From NCBI GenBank assembly GCA_024693045.1, contig JAILLQ010000023.1, positions 1 to 61,510 on the forward strand: a stretch of 61,510 bases of DNA, given 5' to 3'. How positions within the stretch are numbered: position 1 is the first letter of the stretch; each line of letters begins with the position of its first letter. The translations under genes and the position numbers were made by a program. Shown one piece after another: positions 25,744 to 35,093 of the stretch. The notes under the pieces are model-generated. The model made no database searches. It was not told the DNA's origin and worked only from the letters and a program-made list of their open reading frames with translations. This DNA is from Treponema sp. (GTDB lineage: Bacteria; Spirochaetota; Spirochaetia; Treponematales; Treponemataceae).

Positions 25744-26838
25744 ATGTTTGAAAAATTAACTCCTGGTCAGGAAATAGAAACAAGTGTAGTTGCAATTAAT
25801 GGCGACACAGTATTTATCGACATGAGCGCAAAAAGTGAAGGCGTAATATCAAGTGCCGAATTTGCAGATGAAAACGGAAATCTTTCTGTAAAAGAAGGCG
25901 ATAAAATCAAGGCTTACTACCTGGGTGAAAAAAACGGCGAAATGCGTTTTACAACAAAAATCGGCGGAAATGATGCTGATGATTCAATGCTTGAAAATGC
26001 ATATAAAAACCGCATCCCTGTAGAAGGTCATGTTGAAAAAGAGATAAAAGGTGGATTTGAAGTAAGTCTTGGCGGAAAGCGCGCATTCTGCCCTTATTCA
26101 CAGATGGGCTTTAGACAGAAAGAAGAAGCTTCTTATTTTGTTGGCCGCACACTTACTTTTATCATCCAGGAATACAAAGAAGGCGGAAAAAATATTCTGG
26201 TTTCAAATCGCAAAGTGCTTGAAGCTGAATACAAGGGGCAGCTTACTGCTTTAAGTGAAAAAATTGCAGTTGGTTCAATCGTTACCGGTACTGTAAAATC
26301 ACTTCAATCTTTTGGCGCATTTGTAGATGTAGATGGATTCCAGGTTCTTCTTCCTATTTCTGAAGTTTCACTCGAAAGAATAACCGATCTTTCAAAAGTA
26401 TTGGAAGTTGGTCAGGAAATTACTGCAAAAGTTATCAATGCAGATTGGGATAGCGAAAGAGTTTCTGTAAGTATGAAGGCTCTTATTAAAAGTCCATGGG
26501 AAAGTATTGGTGAACGATTTTCTAAAGGCCAGAAAATTGACGGAAAAATCAGTCGTGTAGCAGATTTTGGTGTATTCATCAATCTAGAAAGTGGGATAGA
26601 TGGACTTGTTCATATTTCTGCTCTCGGAGTAGACCGCAATACAAACTTGAAGAAAAAGTTTTCTGTAGGTCAGGAAATGTCTGTTGTGATTAAAGAGATT
26701 GATGCAGAAAATCGCAGAATTGCCCTTCTTCCTAGTACAAGTACAGAACAGGACGACAACGCAAATGAATATTTTGCTAGTCACAGTGATGATTCTGGCG
26801 ATACATATAATCCTTTTGCAGCTCTTTTGAAGAAGTAA
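25744..26838 (+). CDS. Four-S1-domain RNA-binding protein (ribosomal protein S1-like)
   Basis: A 364-residue protein built of four S1/OB-fold repeats (about 1-75, 85-165, 175-260 and 265-345), each with the G.V..I...GVFV/ISL..G..G.V..S pattern. Repeats 3 and 4 are the most regular (SIVTGTVKSLQSFGAFVDV and KIDGKISRVADFGVFINL). An acidic, poorly ordered tail follows. This resembles short S1-like proteins that bind mRNA on the ribosome, though a full-length rpsA may exist elsewhere. The ATG at 25744 follows GAAGGTG; the upstream in-frame stretch from 25654 is not supported. Confidence 0.85.
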   Translation: MFEKLTPGQEIETSVVAINGDTVFIDMSAKSEGVISSAEFADENGNLSVKEGDKIKAYYLGEKNGEMRFTTKIGGNDADDSMLENAYKNRIPVEGHVEKEIKGGFEVSLGGKRAFCPYSQMGFRQKEEASYFVGRTLTFIIQEYKEGGKNILVSNRKVLEAEYKGQLTALSEKIAVGSIVTGTVKSLQSFGAFVDVDGFQVLLPISEVSLERITDLSKVLEVGQEITAKVINADWDSERVSVSMKALIKSPWESIGERFSKGQKIDGKISRVADFGVFINLESGIDGLVHISALGVDRNTNLKKKFSVGQEMSVVIKEIDAENRRIALLPSTSTEQDDNANEYFASHSDDSGDTYNPFAALLKK

Positions 26839-26860
26839 AAAGTTTTACTGGTTAAATAAA

Positions 26861-26903
26861 AAATCCGCCGGCTGACTTCATTCAGTTACCGGCGGATTTT
26901 TTT
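26861..26903. terminator. Bidirectional terminator
   Basis: AAATCCGCCGG/CCGGCGGATTT is a perfect 11-bp stem (26861-26871 with 26889-26899) with a T-run downstream and an A-run upstream. It separates the convergent S1 gene and the lipoprotein gene. Confidence 0.95.
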
Positions 26904-26910
26904 ATTTGAT

Positions 26911-28650
26911 TTATTTGAACATTACATAGTAATTTACGCAGGAATCATCTGGTGTACTAGGATTAATTACTCCGCTGATTCCTGATCCGCTTGCGCTGCG
27001 AAAATCCAGACTTATCGAGTTGGCAGAACTGTCAACTGTTCCAAGGTAGTGAATCGATAATCCTAGAGGCTGAAGTTGGCAATAAGAATTTGCATATAAA
27101 TAATAAGGACCATCATATTTAAAACTTGTATAATCTTTTTTTGTAAGAATGTCATCAAGATTCCATAAATCAATTGATTTAAGCGGATATTCATAGCCAT
27201 TGTAGATTAAAGTTGTTTCCGGGCTTTTGTTAAAACTTGTGTAGCCCAAAGAGGTATCCTGGTAAATTAAAGCCTCTGAGTATTTTTTTTGCAGATTTGA
27301 TATAGTCCAGCTCGTTTTTGTGGTGCTTTTTAGAGCTTCTAGAACGCATTCCATTTCTACGTATGAGTTAGTTGACATTTGGTGGATTAATTCTACACCT
27401 CCGTAGTTTCGTACTAGCCAGGCTCCAAAAGCATAAGTAGAAGAGTAATCAAGAGCATTGCTATTATTCCATTGATTTAATGCACTGAAGTAATAATACG
27501 AGTTGTAGTAAGGAAGTAGATACAAAGGGTGATTGTTATTGTCTGTGTTTAAATAATCGGCCATCATGTCTTCTGTTAGCATTGAAAGCATTTCTGTAAG
27601 CCATGAATTTGTCATGTTTGTTAGAAGTTCACAATCAATAATTTTATAACCATTGAATAATAGGTGCTGAAATTCATGAGAGAGTGTTGAGAAACAATCG
27701 TTTTCATCTGCAAGGCAAAAATATGAGTCCATATAGAAATAATTTCCTATGTTTGACTTAATATCATAGTAGTTAACAGCTTCAGAAGTTCCACTCGCTA
27801 AATCTTTCAAAACTGTAAGCCCTATAGTTCCTTCTGATAATGAACTTTCACTGTTATCTTCGTTTATATCTGCTATTACAATATTTATTTTAGTTCCGGT
27901 TTTACTATATTCTTCCATATCTCTGACTTCATATTTTTCTGACGATGTAAAATATAGGATATTTTCAGGAAGAGGGACTTCTACATGGCAGATGTATTTA
28001 TAGATTTCCTGCATTTTTGCTGCGTATCTTTCTGCTATTTCTTTTGTAATTTCACCTTTACTTCCATCTTTTGAGATATATGGAGTTTTATCTTCTTCTA
28101 CAACCCATACATAGACATCGTCTGTTTTAGCGTAAAGGGTTGCAGTTTTACTTTCTAACGTACTGGAAGAAATGTCTGTAAGAATATATAAATCTCTTGT
28201 ATCATCAACTTCGTATGCTTCTTCAACGCTTGTTCCAGAGCGGGAAGAAGCTGTTTCTAGCTTGGTTTTAGACAGCAGATTTATATATTTTTCATCTATT
28301 TTTCTAATAGGGTCAGTTTTCGTTGAGCTTTGTTCTGATAAATCACTGGTTTCATATTCAGGAAGTTCGCTTCTTGAGGAAGTAGAAGTATTTAAATCCA
28401 TATTTTCGGCATTTATTACACAGAACTGCTCTTCTTTTACAGAGGCATTAGTTGGATTTATTTTTACTAAGTAAACTTCTTTTCCTGCTATATCATCAGA
28501 AGTATGTGTCCAAGTTACTGAAGAGTTTTTGTTTGCCTGATTATTAATTAAGGCAAGTAGTAAATCATTATTTGACGAACTTGGAGAATTTTCACAAGAA
28601 ATAAACAAAAAAACTAAAAGTATAAAAAAAACAGATAGTTTTAATTTCAT
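26911..28650 (-). CDS. Lipoprotein zinc metalloprotease (M30-like)
   Basis: A 579-residue lipoprotein: signal peptide MKLKLSVFFILLVFLFISC with lipidation Cys19, then a Ser/Asn-rich linker. The zinc motif HEFQH is at His325-His329, followed about 25 residues later by WLTEMLSMLTED, fitting the third ligand Glu of gluzincin-type enzymes. YAFGAWLVRNYGG is also shared with M30 (hyicolysin-type) proteases. It is likely exposed on the cell surface or in the periplasm and degrades host or dietary protein; the substrate is unknown. A single gene ending at a strong terminator. Confidence 0.78.
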   Translation of the reverse strand: MKLKLSVFFILLVFLFISCENSPSSSNNDLLLALINNQANKNSSVTWTHTSDDIAGKEVYLVKINPTNASVKEEQFCVINAENMDLNTSTSSRSELPEYETSDLSEQSSTKTDPIRKIDEKYINLLSKTKLETASSRSGTSVEEAYEVDDTRDLYILTDISSSTLESKTATLYAKTDDVYVWVVEEDKTPYISKDGSKGEITKEIAERYAAKMQEIYKYICHVEVPLPENILYFTSSEKYEVRDMEEYSKTGTKINIVIADINEDNSESSLSEGTIGLTVLKDLASGTSEAVNYYDIKSNIGNYFYMDSYFCLADENDCFSTLSHEFQHLLFNGYKIIDCELLTNMTNSWLTEMLSMLTEDMMADYLNTDNNNHPLYLLPYYNSYYYFSALNQWNNSNALDYSSTYAFGAWLVRNYGGVELIHQMSTNSYVEMECVLEALKSTTKTSWTISNLQKKYSEALIYQDTSLGYTSFNKSPETTLIYNGYEYPLKSIDLWNLDDILTKKDYTSFKYDGPYYLYANSYCQLQPLGLSIHYLGTVDSSANSISLDFRSASGSGISGVINPSTPDDSCVNYYVMFK

Positions 28651-28731
28651 ATAAACACCGCGTTTTCATGCAACATCATTATAATTATAAATCCATTTAT
28701 CAAATAAAATAACACAATATAATAAAAGTCG

Positions 28732-28759
28732 TTACAAAAAACTAATTTTATTCTAATAT
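28732..28759 (+). promoter_or_regulatory. Promoter placing the RNA start at the pyrF ATG
   Basis: TTACAA (28732-28737), a 16-nt spacer and TAATAT (28754-28759). Predicted start 28766, one base before the ATG; there is no Shine-Dalgarno sequence. Confidence 0.45.
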
Positions 28760-28766
28760 GTAAATT

Positions 28767-29696
28767 ATGATAACAAAACATAAAATGCAGGAATTGCAGG
28801 AATTAGCGGCCCTGAATGGACCATTGTGCGTTGGTTTGGATACAGATCCTTCTTACTTACCAGAATCAGTAATTAAAGCAGTAGGTTCTCCGGAAGAGGC
28901 CGTACTTATGTATAATAAGGAAATTATACGACGTATTGCTGCAGATAAGTCTGCATGCTGCTGTAAAGTTCAGATAGCATATTATGAAGCAATGGGGCTC
29001 AAAGGCATGAAGATTTATGCCCAGACACTGGAAGCTGTAAAAGAAGCCGGACTTATCGTTATTTCTGATATTAAAAGAGGCGATATTGCTGCAACAGCAG
29101 ATGCTTATGCCCGTGCTCATTTTACAGGTGATTTTGAAACTGATATTATTACAGTAAATCCTTATATGGGATTTGATACTCTAGAACCATTTACAAAATA
29201 TGCAGCTCCAGAAAAAGAAGGAAAAGGTGCATTTGTTTTGTTATGTACTTCAAACCCTGGAATGACAGATATTGAACACCAGGAATTGAAAAACGGCGGA
29301 CTTCTTCTTGATCGTGTAGGAAGTGAAATTGCCCGCATAAATACAGCTTATAAAGCAAATTATGCAGATCAGACTTGCGGTCCAATTGGTGCCGTTGTTG
29401 GTGCTACCCAGGAAGCTGATGCCCGCCGCATTCGTGACGCCTATCCTGAAACTTTCTTCCTTATTCCTGGTTATGGAGCACAGGGTGGAGCAGCTAGAAT
29501 TGCAGCTACATTGCTTGATAAAGCTGGTGGAACAGTTAATTCAAGCCGTGGAATCTTGTGTGCATGGAAAAAAGCAGAAAATCTTGCAACAAGAAGGGAA
29601 GAAAATTCTTTATCTCTTGCAGATATTGCTGATGCAGCAAGTGCAAATGCTTTGTTCAGTAAAAATGATTTGTTGAACGCAAAGGCATCTTTGTAA
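28767..29696 (+). CDS. pyrF: Orotidine 5'-phosphate decarboxylase (type 2)
   Basis: Decarboxylates OMP to UMP, the last step of pyrimidine synthesis. The 309-residue length and the motifs CVGLDTDPSYL, KVQIAYYEAMG, VISDIKRGDIAATADAYA (catalytic Asp-Lys-Asp set), TVNPYMGFDTLEPF and FLIPGYGAQGG place it in the longer type 2 group. The gene appears leaderless. The lipase gene follows after 22 nt and a PyrK-PyrD fusion lies beyond it, so two pyrimidine genes bracket a secreted lipase. Confidence 0.95.
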   Translation: MITKHKMQELQELAALNGPLCVGLDTDPSYLPESVIKAVGSPEEAVLMYNKEIIRRIAADKSACCCKVQIAYYEAMGLKGMKIYAQTLEAVKEAGLIVISDIKRGDIAATADAYARAHFTGDFETDIITVNPYMGFDTLEPFTKYAAPEKEGKGAFVLLCTSNPGMTDIEHQELKNGGLLLDRVGSEIARINTAYKANYADQTCGPIGAVVGATQEADARRIRDAYPETFFLIPGYGAQGGAARIAATLLDKAGGTVNSSRGILCAWKKAENLATRREENSLSLADIADAASANALFSKNDLLNAKASL

Positions 29697-29718
29697 AACA
29701 TATCTTTGCAGGAAAAGT

Positions 29719-31872
29719 ATGAAAAAGCAGATTTGTTTTTTTAAACTTGTATTGTTTTTTTTATTCTCCTCAAGCGCTTTTGCAGCAAAGGTTACTTTTC
29801 CTGTAAATTCAGAGACAATTCCATTTGAAAATCCTGTACCAGTAAGCTTGGATTGGGATGAAGGCTGGTTCAAAAAGTATTCTCCTTTTGAGTATCATCA
29901 CGATGTAGCCAGAGTTGCCTGTTTGCTTTCCGAAATTGCATATACAAATGTTCAGATAGACCCTGAATTAAATCAAATTAAAAATGTATATAAAGCTATG
30001 GGAATTAAGAATTCTTCAATGGAATTCCACTACGATTTGGATTACGATGCTGCCGGTTTGGGAAGTAATCAAGTTGCCTTTAGTTTTGCTTCTAAAGAAG
30101 TTGATGAAATTGGTTCAAATGGTAAAAAGAAGCATCTGGTTTTTGTTGTTATTCGTGGAACGCCATCCGAAGCAAATGAGTGGATTTCCAATGTAAATGT
30201 TGCAGATTCATCAAGAAAAGAAACTCTACTGCACGAGGGCTTTTTTCTGGCAGAAACACAAGTTCATAAGGCTTTTATATACTATCTTTTGAAAATGCAG
30301 ATAAACCCTGATGAATCTTATTTTCTGATTTCTGGGCACAGTCGTGGAGCAGCTATTGCAAATCTTTTAGGAGCAAATCTTCTGGACGAAGGATTTTTTA
30401 GAGCAGAAAATCTTTTCGTATATACTTTTGCAAGTCCAAACATTTCCCAGGAAGAAAAGACTTCGGATGAAAAATACAATTACATTTGGAATATCGTAAA
30501 TCCCGAGGATATCGTTCCAACTGTACCAATGAGAAAAGGTGATTGGAATTTTAGAAAATATGGGAATACAAAAGTTTTTGCAAACCGCTGGAATACTTCT
30601 GAAGAAATATTTGAAGAAAATTATATCCCTAGGATAAATAAATACTTTCGATATTTTATGGACAAAGACTACTGTCCTTTTAATACCGGTTTTTTTATTC
30701 CTGCAATGATGACTAAGATACTGGTAAAACTTTATCCTTCCATAAAAAGATACTATGGTTCTTCTTTTGGATTACGCCAGTTTGCAGAAAAAATACTTTG
30801 GTCTTCATTTGCACCAAGTAAAAAAGGTGAAAAGAAATCAAAAACCACTCTTGAAAGGGTATTTGATTATGCAAATAAAAAGACAGAGGGGTTAGTTGAT
30901 TATTCTTCCCAAGCCTTACTGGATATGCATATCTGTACAAGTTATTTGAGCTGGCTTTTGGCTCTTGAAGATGATGAACTTTATTCTGAAAAAATGTGCA
31001 GTATTTTAGTAATCAAAGGCCCCTACGAAAGTGCTATTTTCAATTCTAAAAATGAAGTTGTTCTTCGCATAATAGACGGTATGCCTCAGTTTAAAAGCAT
31101 GAAAGTGCCTGTAATTGCTGTCCCATCTCCAATTGGAGTAATAATCGGAGTTCCTAGTTGTGAAGAATTCCTTACTGTTGTTTATAAAGACAGTTTGATT
31201 CCAACAATGATTCCGACAAAAATTGAACACTACGATGCAGAAGGCTATGTTACTGAAATTTGCCCAAAGAAATGTCTGTTTCCTCATAAAGGAATGGCTT
31301 ATCATTTTACAATAGGCGAAACCACAGCCCTAAATTCAAGGATTACAGCACATAAGTCTCACAATAAAATTACACGAAAATTTATAAAACAGGCAAAATT
31401 AAAGCAGCAGGATGTTTTCAGGGTTCAACCAGAAGTTACAATTGATACCGACTTTAGATTTGAAGGTGGTTTGCGCCTGGGAACACAGATGATTCATGGC
31501 AATATTTTGACAGGCCAGTCACTTTCTGATTTTGGTTCTTCTCTTGCAATCAATATGGGCTTGGGCCACGAAGAAACATTAGTTGATAGAATTATGATAG
31601 ATTTTGCAGCCTACGGAAAATTTCTAATTGCTACCGGTGATTTGGAAGAAAACGAGAATCGCTTCAATTTTGTTCCATCTGCCCGTTTTTCTCTATCTTA
31701 CAAACCACTGCATCGACAGGCCTTTTTTGTTTCTGGGGTTTTCGATTTTGCAATTAACGGTTTTAACAACAAAGCTTTCGCATCTGACGTTCGTAATACA
31801 AACTTTGGCAGCATTTATCTGTCAGAAGGTGTAGATGTAATTCCATCTATTCGATTCGGAATAAGATTTTAG
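29719..31872 (+). CDS. Class 3 lipase fused to a predicted outer-membrane beta-barrel
   Basis: A 717-residue exported protein with signal peptide MKKQICFFKLVLFFLFSSSAFA. Residues about 50-290 form an alpha/beta hydrolase with oxyanion-region VIRGTPSEANEWISN and nucleophile elbow GHSRGAA (Ser208); Asp of NPEDIVPTVP is a likely second triad residue. A helical middle region follows. The last 150 or so residues alternate polar and hydrophobic residues in short strands and end RFGIRF, with terminal Phe as in outer-membrane barrels. This suggests a lipase tethered to the outer membrane. The barrel is inferred; no homologue was checked. It has GGAAAAG upstream of the ATG and lies 22 nt after pyrF. 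Confidence 0.75.
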   Translation: MKKQICFFKLVLFFLFSSSAFAAKVTFPVNSETIPFENPVPVSLDWDEGWFKKYSPFEYHHDVARVACLLSEIAYTNVQIDPELNQIKNVYKAMGIKNSSMEFHYDLDYDAAGLGSNQVAFSFASKEVDEIGSNGKKKHLVFVVIRGTPSEANEWISNVNVADSSRKETLLHEGFFLAETQVHKAFIYYLLKMQINPDESYFLISGHSRGAAIANLLGANLLDEGFFRAENLFVYTFASPNISQEEKTSDEKYNYIWNIVNPEDIVPTVPMRKGDWNFRKYGNTKVFANRWNTSEEIFEENYIPRINKYFRYFMDKDYCPFNTGFFIPAMMTKILVKLYPSIKRYYGSSFGLRQFAEKILWSSFAPSKKGEKKSKTTLERVFDYANKKTEGLVDYSSQALLDMHICTSYLSWLLALEDDELYSEKMCSILVIKGPYESAIFNSKNEVVLRIIDGMPQFKSMKVPVIAVPSPIGVIIGVPSCEEFLTVVYKDSLIPTMIPTKIEHYDAEGYVTEICPKKCLFPHKGMAYHFTIGETTALNSRITAHKSHNKITRKFIKQAKLKQQDVFRVQPEVTIDTDFRFEGGLRLGTQMIHGNILTGQSLSDFGSSLAINMGLGHEETLVDRIMIDFAAYGKFLIATGDLEENENRFNFVPSARFSLSYKPLHRQAFFVSGVFDFAINGFNNKAFASDVRNTNFGSIYLSEGVDVIPSIRFGIRF

Positions 31873-31935
31873 TTATATATAGTAAATGTGAAAAAATCTC
31901 ATTATATTTAAGTGAACACAATTATGGAGAACAAT

Positions 31936-33726
31936 ATGAATTCAAAGGCAACTCATGACTGTAATGGCATTCCTTACCCTGTTTATTCAAAAGGAATAGT
32001 AACTTTGTGCGCTTCGGTTGATGGTGCAAAGCCAGCTGGTTCTGTATTTCATCTAAAAATCGAAGCAACAGGAAACGATGCTAGGCTTCCTCTTCCAGGA
32101 CAGTTTCTTATGCTGCGTTCTGAAAAATCTCAGGCTCTTCTTGCCCGCCCTATCAGTGTTTTTCATGCTGAAGAAACAAAACACGGTGTTGAAACAAGTT
32201 TCTTAATTTTATTAAAAGGTCAGGGAACAAAGGAACTTTGCTCTCTTGAAGCAGATGATAAGGTTGAACTTTTAGGGCCTCTGGGAAATGTTTTTCCAAA
32301 ACCTGATAAGCCAGGCAAAGTTTTAATTGCTGGCGGAGGAATTGGTGTTGCTCCTGTCGCTGGTTTTGCAGAAAGCCTTCCAGAAAAATCATATGATTTT
32401 ATTGCTTCGTTCAAAAGCGGTTCTTACGGTTTAAATAACTTAAAAGCCGATAAGCTTACAATCACTACTGATGACGGAAGCGTTGGTATAAAAGGAATGG
32501 TTACAGCTGCCATTGATGCAGAAAAGATAAAAGAAGGCGGCTACACAGCTGTTTACGCATGTGGACCAGCTCCAATGCTAAACTACATAAAAAGTGTAAG
32601 TGAAGAAGCAGGCGTTCAGTGTTGGATTAGCATGGAAGCGAGAATGGCTTGTGGAGTGGGCGTTTGTTTAGGCTGCGTTATTCCAACTACAAAGGGAAAT
32701 CTGCGTTGTTGTAAAGATGGTCCTGTTTTTGATTCAAAAATTTTATCTTTCCCAAAACCTGCTCCAAGCAGAATAAAAGCTACAAATGGAAATCCAGATC
32801 TTTCTGTATCTATTAAAGGTGTAAAATTTCAAAATCCGCTTATCGGTTCTTCTGGAACATTTGGATTTGGAACAGAATATGCATCTGTTTTTGATGTAAA
32901 TCGTCTAGGAGGAATAGCCTCTAAGGGACTTACTCTAGAACCTCGTCAGGGAAACAGTGGAATTCGTGTATGGGAAACTCCAAGTGGACTTATGAATTCA
33001 ATTGGTTTGCAGAATCCGGGAATTCCTCATTTTATCGAACACGAATTACCTGAAATGATGGCCTTAAAACCAGTTGCTATAGCAAATCTTTCTGGTTCAA
33101 GCCTGGATACTTATGTTGAAGGTGCAAAACTTCTTGAAAAAACAGATGTTCCTGTAATCGAATTGAATATTTCTTGTCCAAATGTAAGTGCTGGTGGGGC
33201 AGCATTTGGAATGTCTTGTTCATCTGCAAATACTGTTGTTTCTGCAGTTCGGGCTGTTACAAAAAAGCCTTTGTGGGTAAAACTTACTCCTCAGTCACCA
33301 GAATTAAATGCAGTTGCCTTGCAGTGTATTGAAGCAGGAGCTGATGCAATTTCTTTGTGTAACTCTTTCCAGGGGGTTGCTATTGATGTTGAAAGTGGTC
33401 GGCCTGTATTTGATAAGGTTAAGGCAGGTTTTGGCGGGCCTGCTGTTCGTCCTATTGCAGTTCGCTTGATTTATGAATTATATGAAGCTATTCAATCCCT
33501 GCCTGAAGAAAAAAGAGTACCAATAGTTGCTATCGGTGGAATTGCTAAGTGGTCAGATGTAATAGAATTTGTTATGGCTGGTGCAACAGCAGTTGAAGTT
33601 GGTACAAATACTTTTGCAAATCCATTAACAATGATTGAATGTATAGATGGAATGACTGAATACATGAAACGAAAAGGAATTAGTAATCTTTCTGAAATCC
33701 GCGGAATTGCACACAGAAAAGATTAA
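31936..33726 (+). CDS. pyrKD: Fused dihydroorotate dehydrogenase electron-transfer subunit and catalytic subunit (PyrK-PyrD)
   Basis: A 596-residue fusion oxidising dihydroorotate to orotate with NAD+. Residues about 15-265 are PyrK: FAD-binding LARPISVF, NAD-binding GGGIGVAPVAG and the 2Fe-2S cysteines in ACGVGVCLGCV plus RCCKDG. Residues about 290-596 are PyrD class 1B: GSSGTFGFGTEYA, SIGLQNPGI, NISCPNVSAGG (catalytic Cys) and VAIGGIAKW. In most bacteria these are two genes. The ATG at 31936 has GGAG 6 nt upstream, and is preferred to starts at 31912 and 31924. It is followed by a 14-bp AT hairpin. Confidence 0.93.
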   Translation: MNSKATHDCNGIPYPVYSKGIVTLCASVDGAKPAGSVFHLKIEATGNDARLPLPGQFLMLRSEKSQALLARPISVFHAEETKHGVETSFLILLKGQGTKELCSLEADDKVELLGPLGNVFPKPDKPGKVLIAGGGIGVAPVAGFAESLPEKSYDFIASFKSGSYGLNNLKADKLTITTDDGSVGIKGMVTAAIDAEKIKEGGYTAVYACGPAPMLNYIKSVSEEAGVQCWISMEARMACGVGVCLGCVIPTTKGNLRCCKDGPVFDSKILSFPKPAPSRIKATNGNPDLSVSIKGVKFQNPLIGSSGTFGFGTEYASVFDVNRLGGIASKGLTLEPRQGNSGIRVWETPSGLMNSIGLQNPGIPHFIEHELPEMMALKPVAIANLSGSSLDTYVEGAKLLEKTDVPVIELNISCPNVSAGGAAFGMSCSSANTVVSAVRAVTKKPLWVKLTPQSPELNAVALQCIEAGADAISLCNSFQGVAIDVESGRPVFDKVKAGFGGPAVRPIAVRLIYELYEAIQSLPEEKRVPIVAIGGIAKWSDVIEFVMAGATAVEVGTNTFANPLTMIECIDGMTEYMKRKGISNLSEIRGIAHRKD

Positions 33727-33742
33727 TTGAGAATTTTTAATT

Positions 33743-33776
33743 CAAAATGACATTTTGTAGTTAAAATGTCATTTTG
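33743..33776. terminator. AT-rich hairpin after pyrKD
   Basis: CAAAATGACATTTT and AAAATGTCATTTTG form 14 perfect pairs with a 6-nt loop. There is no strong T-run beyond the stem itself. It is a probable terminator or processing signal ahead of the next promoter. Confidence 0.6.
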
Positions 33777-33780
33777 ACAC

Positions 33781-33809
33781 TTTCGCAAAAATTGTAAAAA
33801 TGCTATTCT
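33781..33809 (+). promoter_or_regulatory. Promoter placing the RNA start on the rlmL ATG
   Basis: TTTCGC (33781-33786), a 17-nt spacer and TATTCT (33804-33809); the seventh base downstream is 33816, the A of the ATG. The -35 box is weak. Confidence 0.4.
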
Positions 33810-33815
33810 GAGCAC

Positions 33816-35093
33816 ATGAATACATTAGTAGCATTGTGCCCAGTTGGCGCAGAAAAAATTCTTGGAAACGAAATTAAGCATCTCGGATATAAACTCGAAG
33901 GCAATGCCCCTGGAAGAGTATTTTTTGAAGGTGACAACGATGCCATGTTTCGTTCAAATCTTTGTTTAAGAACAGCTGATCGTGTTTTTTTACAGATGGC
34001 AAAGTATACAGCTCTTGATTTTGATCAGCTTTTTGAAGGCGTTTACAACATTCCATGGCAGGATTATTTCAAAAAAGATTCAAAAGTAACAGTCGATAAA
34101 GTTCGCTGTCACAGAAGTAAGTTGAATTCGGAACATGCAATTCAATCTATTGTTCAAAAAGCTATTTATCAGAAATTGACCGAAAGATTTCACATGTCTT
34201 CTATGCCAGAAACAGGTGAAGAATCAACAGTCCGTGTATACATGGACCAGGATGAAGCTCTGATTTTGCTAGACCTTTCAGGACTTCCTCTGCATAAAAG
34301 AGGTTATCGAGTAGACGGTGGACTTGCCCCTCTTCGAGAAACAGTTGCAGCAGTCCTCTTGCAGGAAATGATGTGGCGCAGAAAAACTCCTCTTCACGAT
34401 CCATTTTGCGGTTCAGGAACAATACCTATAGAAGCAGCTCTTTATGCATATAATGTCGCACCTGGTTTTGGTCGTCGATTTGCTTTGGAAAATCTTCCAT
34501 TTTACAATCGCAAAAGAGCTGAAGAAATCAGAAAGGCAGAAGCGGAAAAAATCCGCCCGGATGTAGAAGTTAGAATTACTGGTAGTGATATTTCTACAGA
34601 AGCTGTTGAACGAGCAAAGAAAAATGCTGAATATGCATGTGTAATGGCTGGACGCGCTCTTCAATCAATTGGAAGTGATGCAAAAATTATTCGCCCAGAT
34701 TTTATTCAGGCGGATTTTGTCGAATTGAGTGCTCCATATGAAAATGGTTTGATTTTGTGTAACCCACCATACGGAGAAAGACTTGGCGACGAAGAAGAAG
34801 CTGCAAAACTCTATAAAAATATGGACGAACTTTGGAATAGCTTTAAGGGATGGGAATTTGGAATTATTACATCTCATAAAGAATTTCAGGAAAATTTCGG
34901 TCATTACGCAAATTTGCTAAAAGATATAAAAGCTGGCAATTTGGATACAACTCTTTATATGTACACAAATGCGGCTAATTCTGCATCTCCTCGTTTTAAT
35001 GCCAAAGGTGGAAATAACAAAAAGCCTGGAAAAAATGGAAAAAGCGGTTCTGGAAAAAAGTTTGATTCAAAAGACAGGAAGGTGAGATTTTAA
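33816..35093 (+). CDS. THUMP-domain 23S rRNA (guanine-N2) methyltransferase, RlmL-type
   Basis: A 425-residue SAM-dependent enzyme. It has an N-terminal ferredoxin-like/THUMP RNA-binding region (1-160) and a Rossmann MTase domain with PFCGSGTIPIEAA (motif I), GSDIS, and the catalytic NPPYGERLG (motif IV, N-P-P-Y typical of N2-guanine methylation). A Lys/Gly/Asn-rich tail (GGNNKKPGKNGKSGSGKK) probably grips RNA. It corresponds to the RlmL N-terminal module or YpsC rather than the double RlmKL enzyme. No Shine-Dalgarno sequence, probably leaderless. Its stop TAA overlaps the ATG of the TetR gene (TAATG). Confidence 0.9.
   Translation: MNTLVALCPVGAEKILGNEIKHLGYKLEGNAPGRVFFEGDNDAMFRSNLCLRTADRVFLQMAKYTALDFDQLFEGVYNIPWQDYFKKDSKVTVDKVRCHRSKLNSEHAIQSIVQKAIYQKLTERFHMSSMPETGEESTVRVYMDQDEALILLDLSGLPLHKRGYRVDGGLAPLRETVAAVLLQEMMWRRKTPLHDPFCGSGTIPIEAALYAYNVAPGFGRRFALENLPFYNRKRAEEIRKAEAEKIRPDVEVRITGSDISTEAVERAKKNAEYACVMAGRALQSIGSDAKIIRPDFIQADFVELSAPYENGLILCNPPYGERLGDEEEAAKLYKNMDELWNSFKGWEFGIITSHKEFQENFGHYANLLKDIKAGNLDTTLYMYTNAANSASPRFNAKGGNNKKPGKNGKSGSGKKFDSKDRKVRF

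Noticed and set aside
33774..33779. TTGACA as the -35 box of the 33816 gene
   Set aside because: It is 24 nt from the -10 box, too far, and overlaps the hairpin arm of the preceding terminator.
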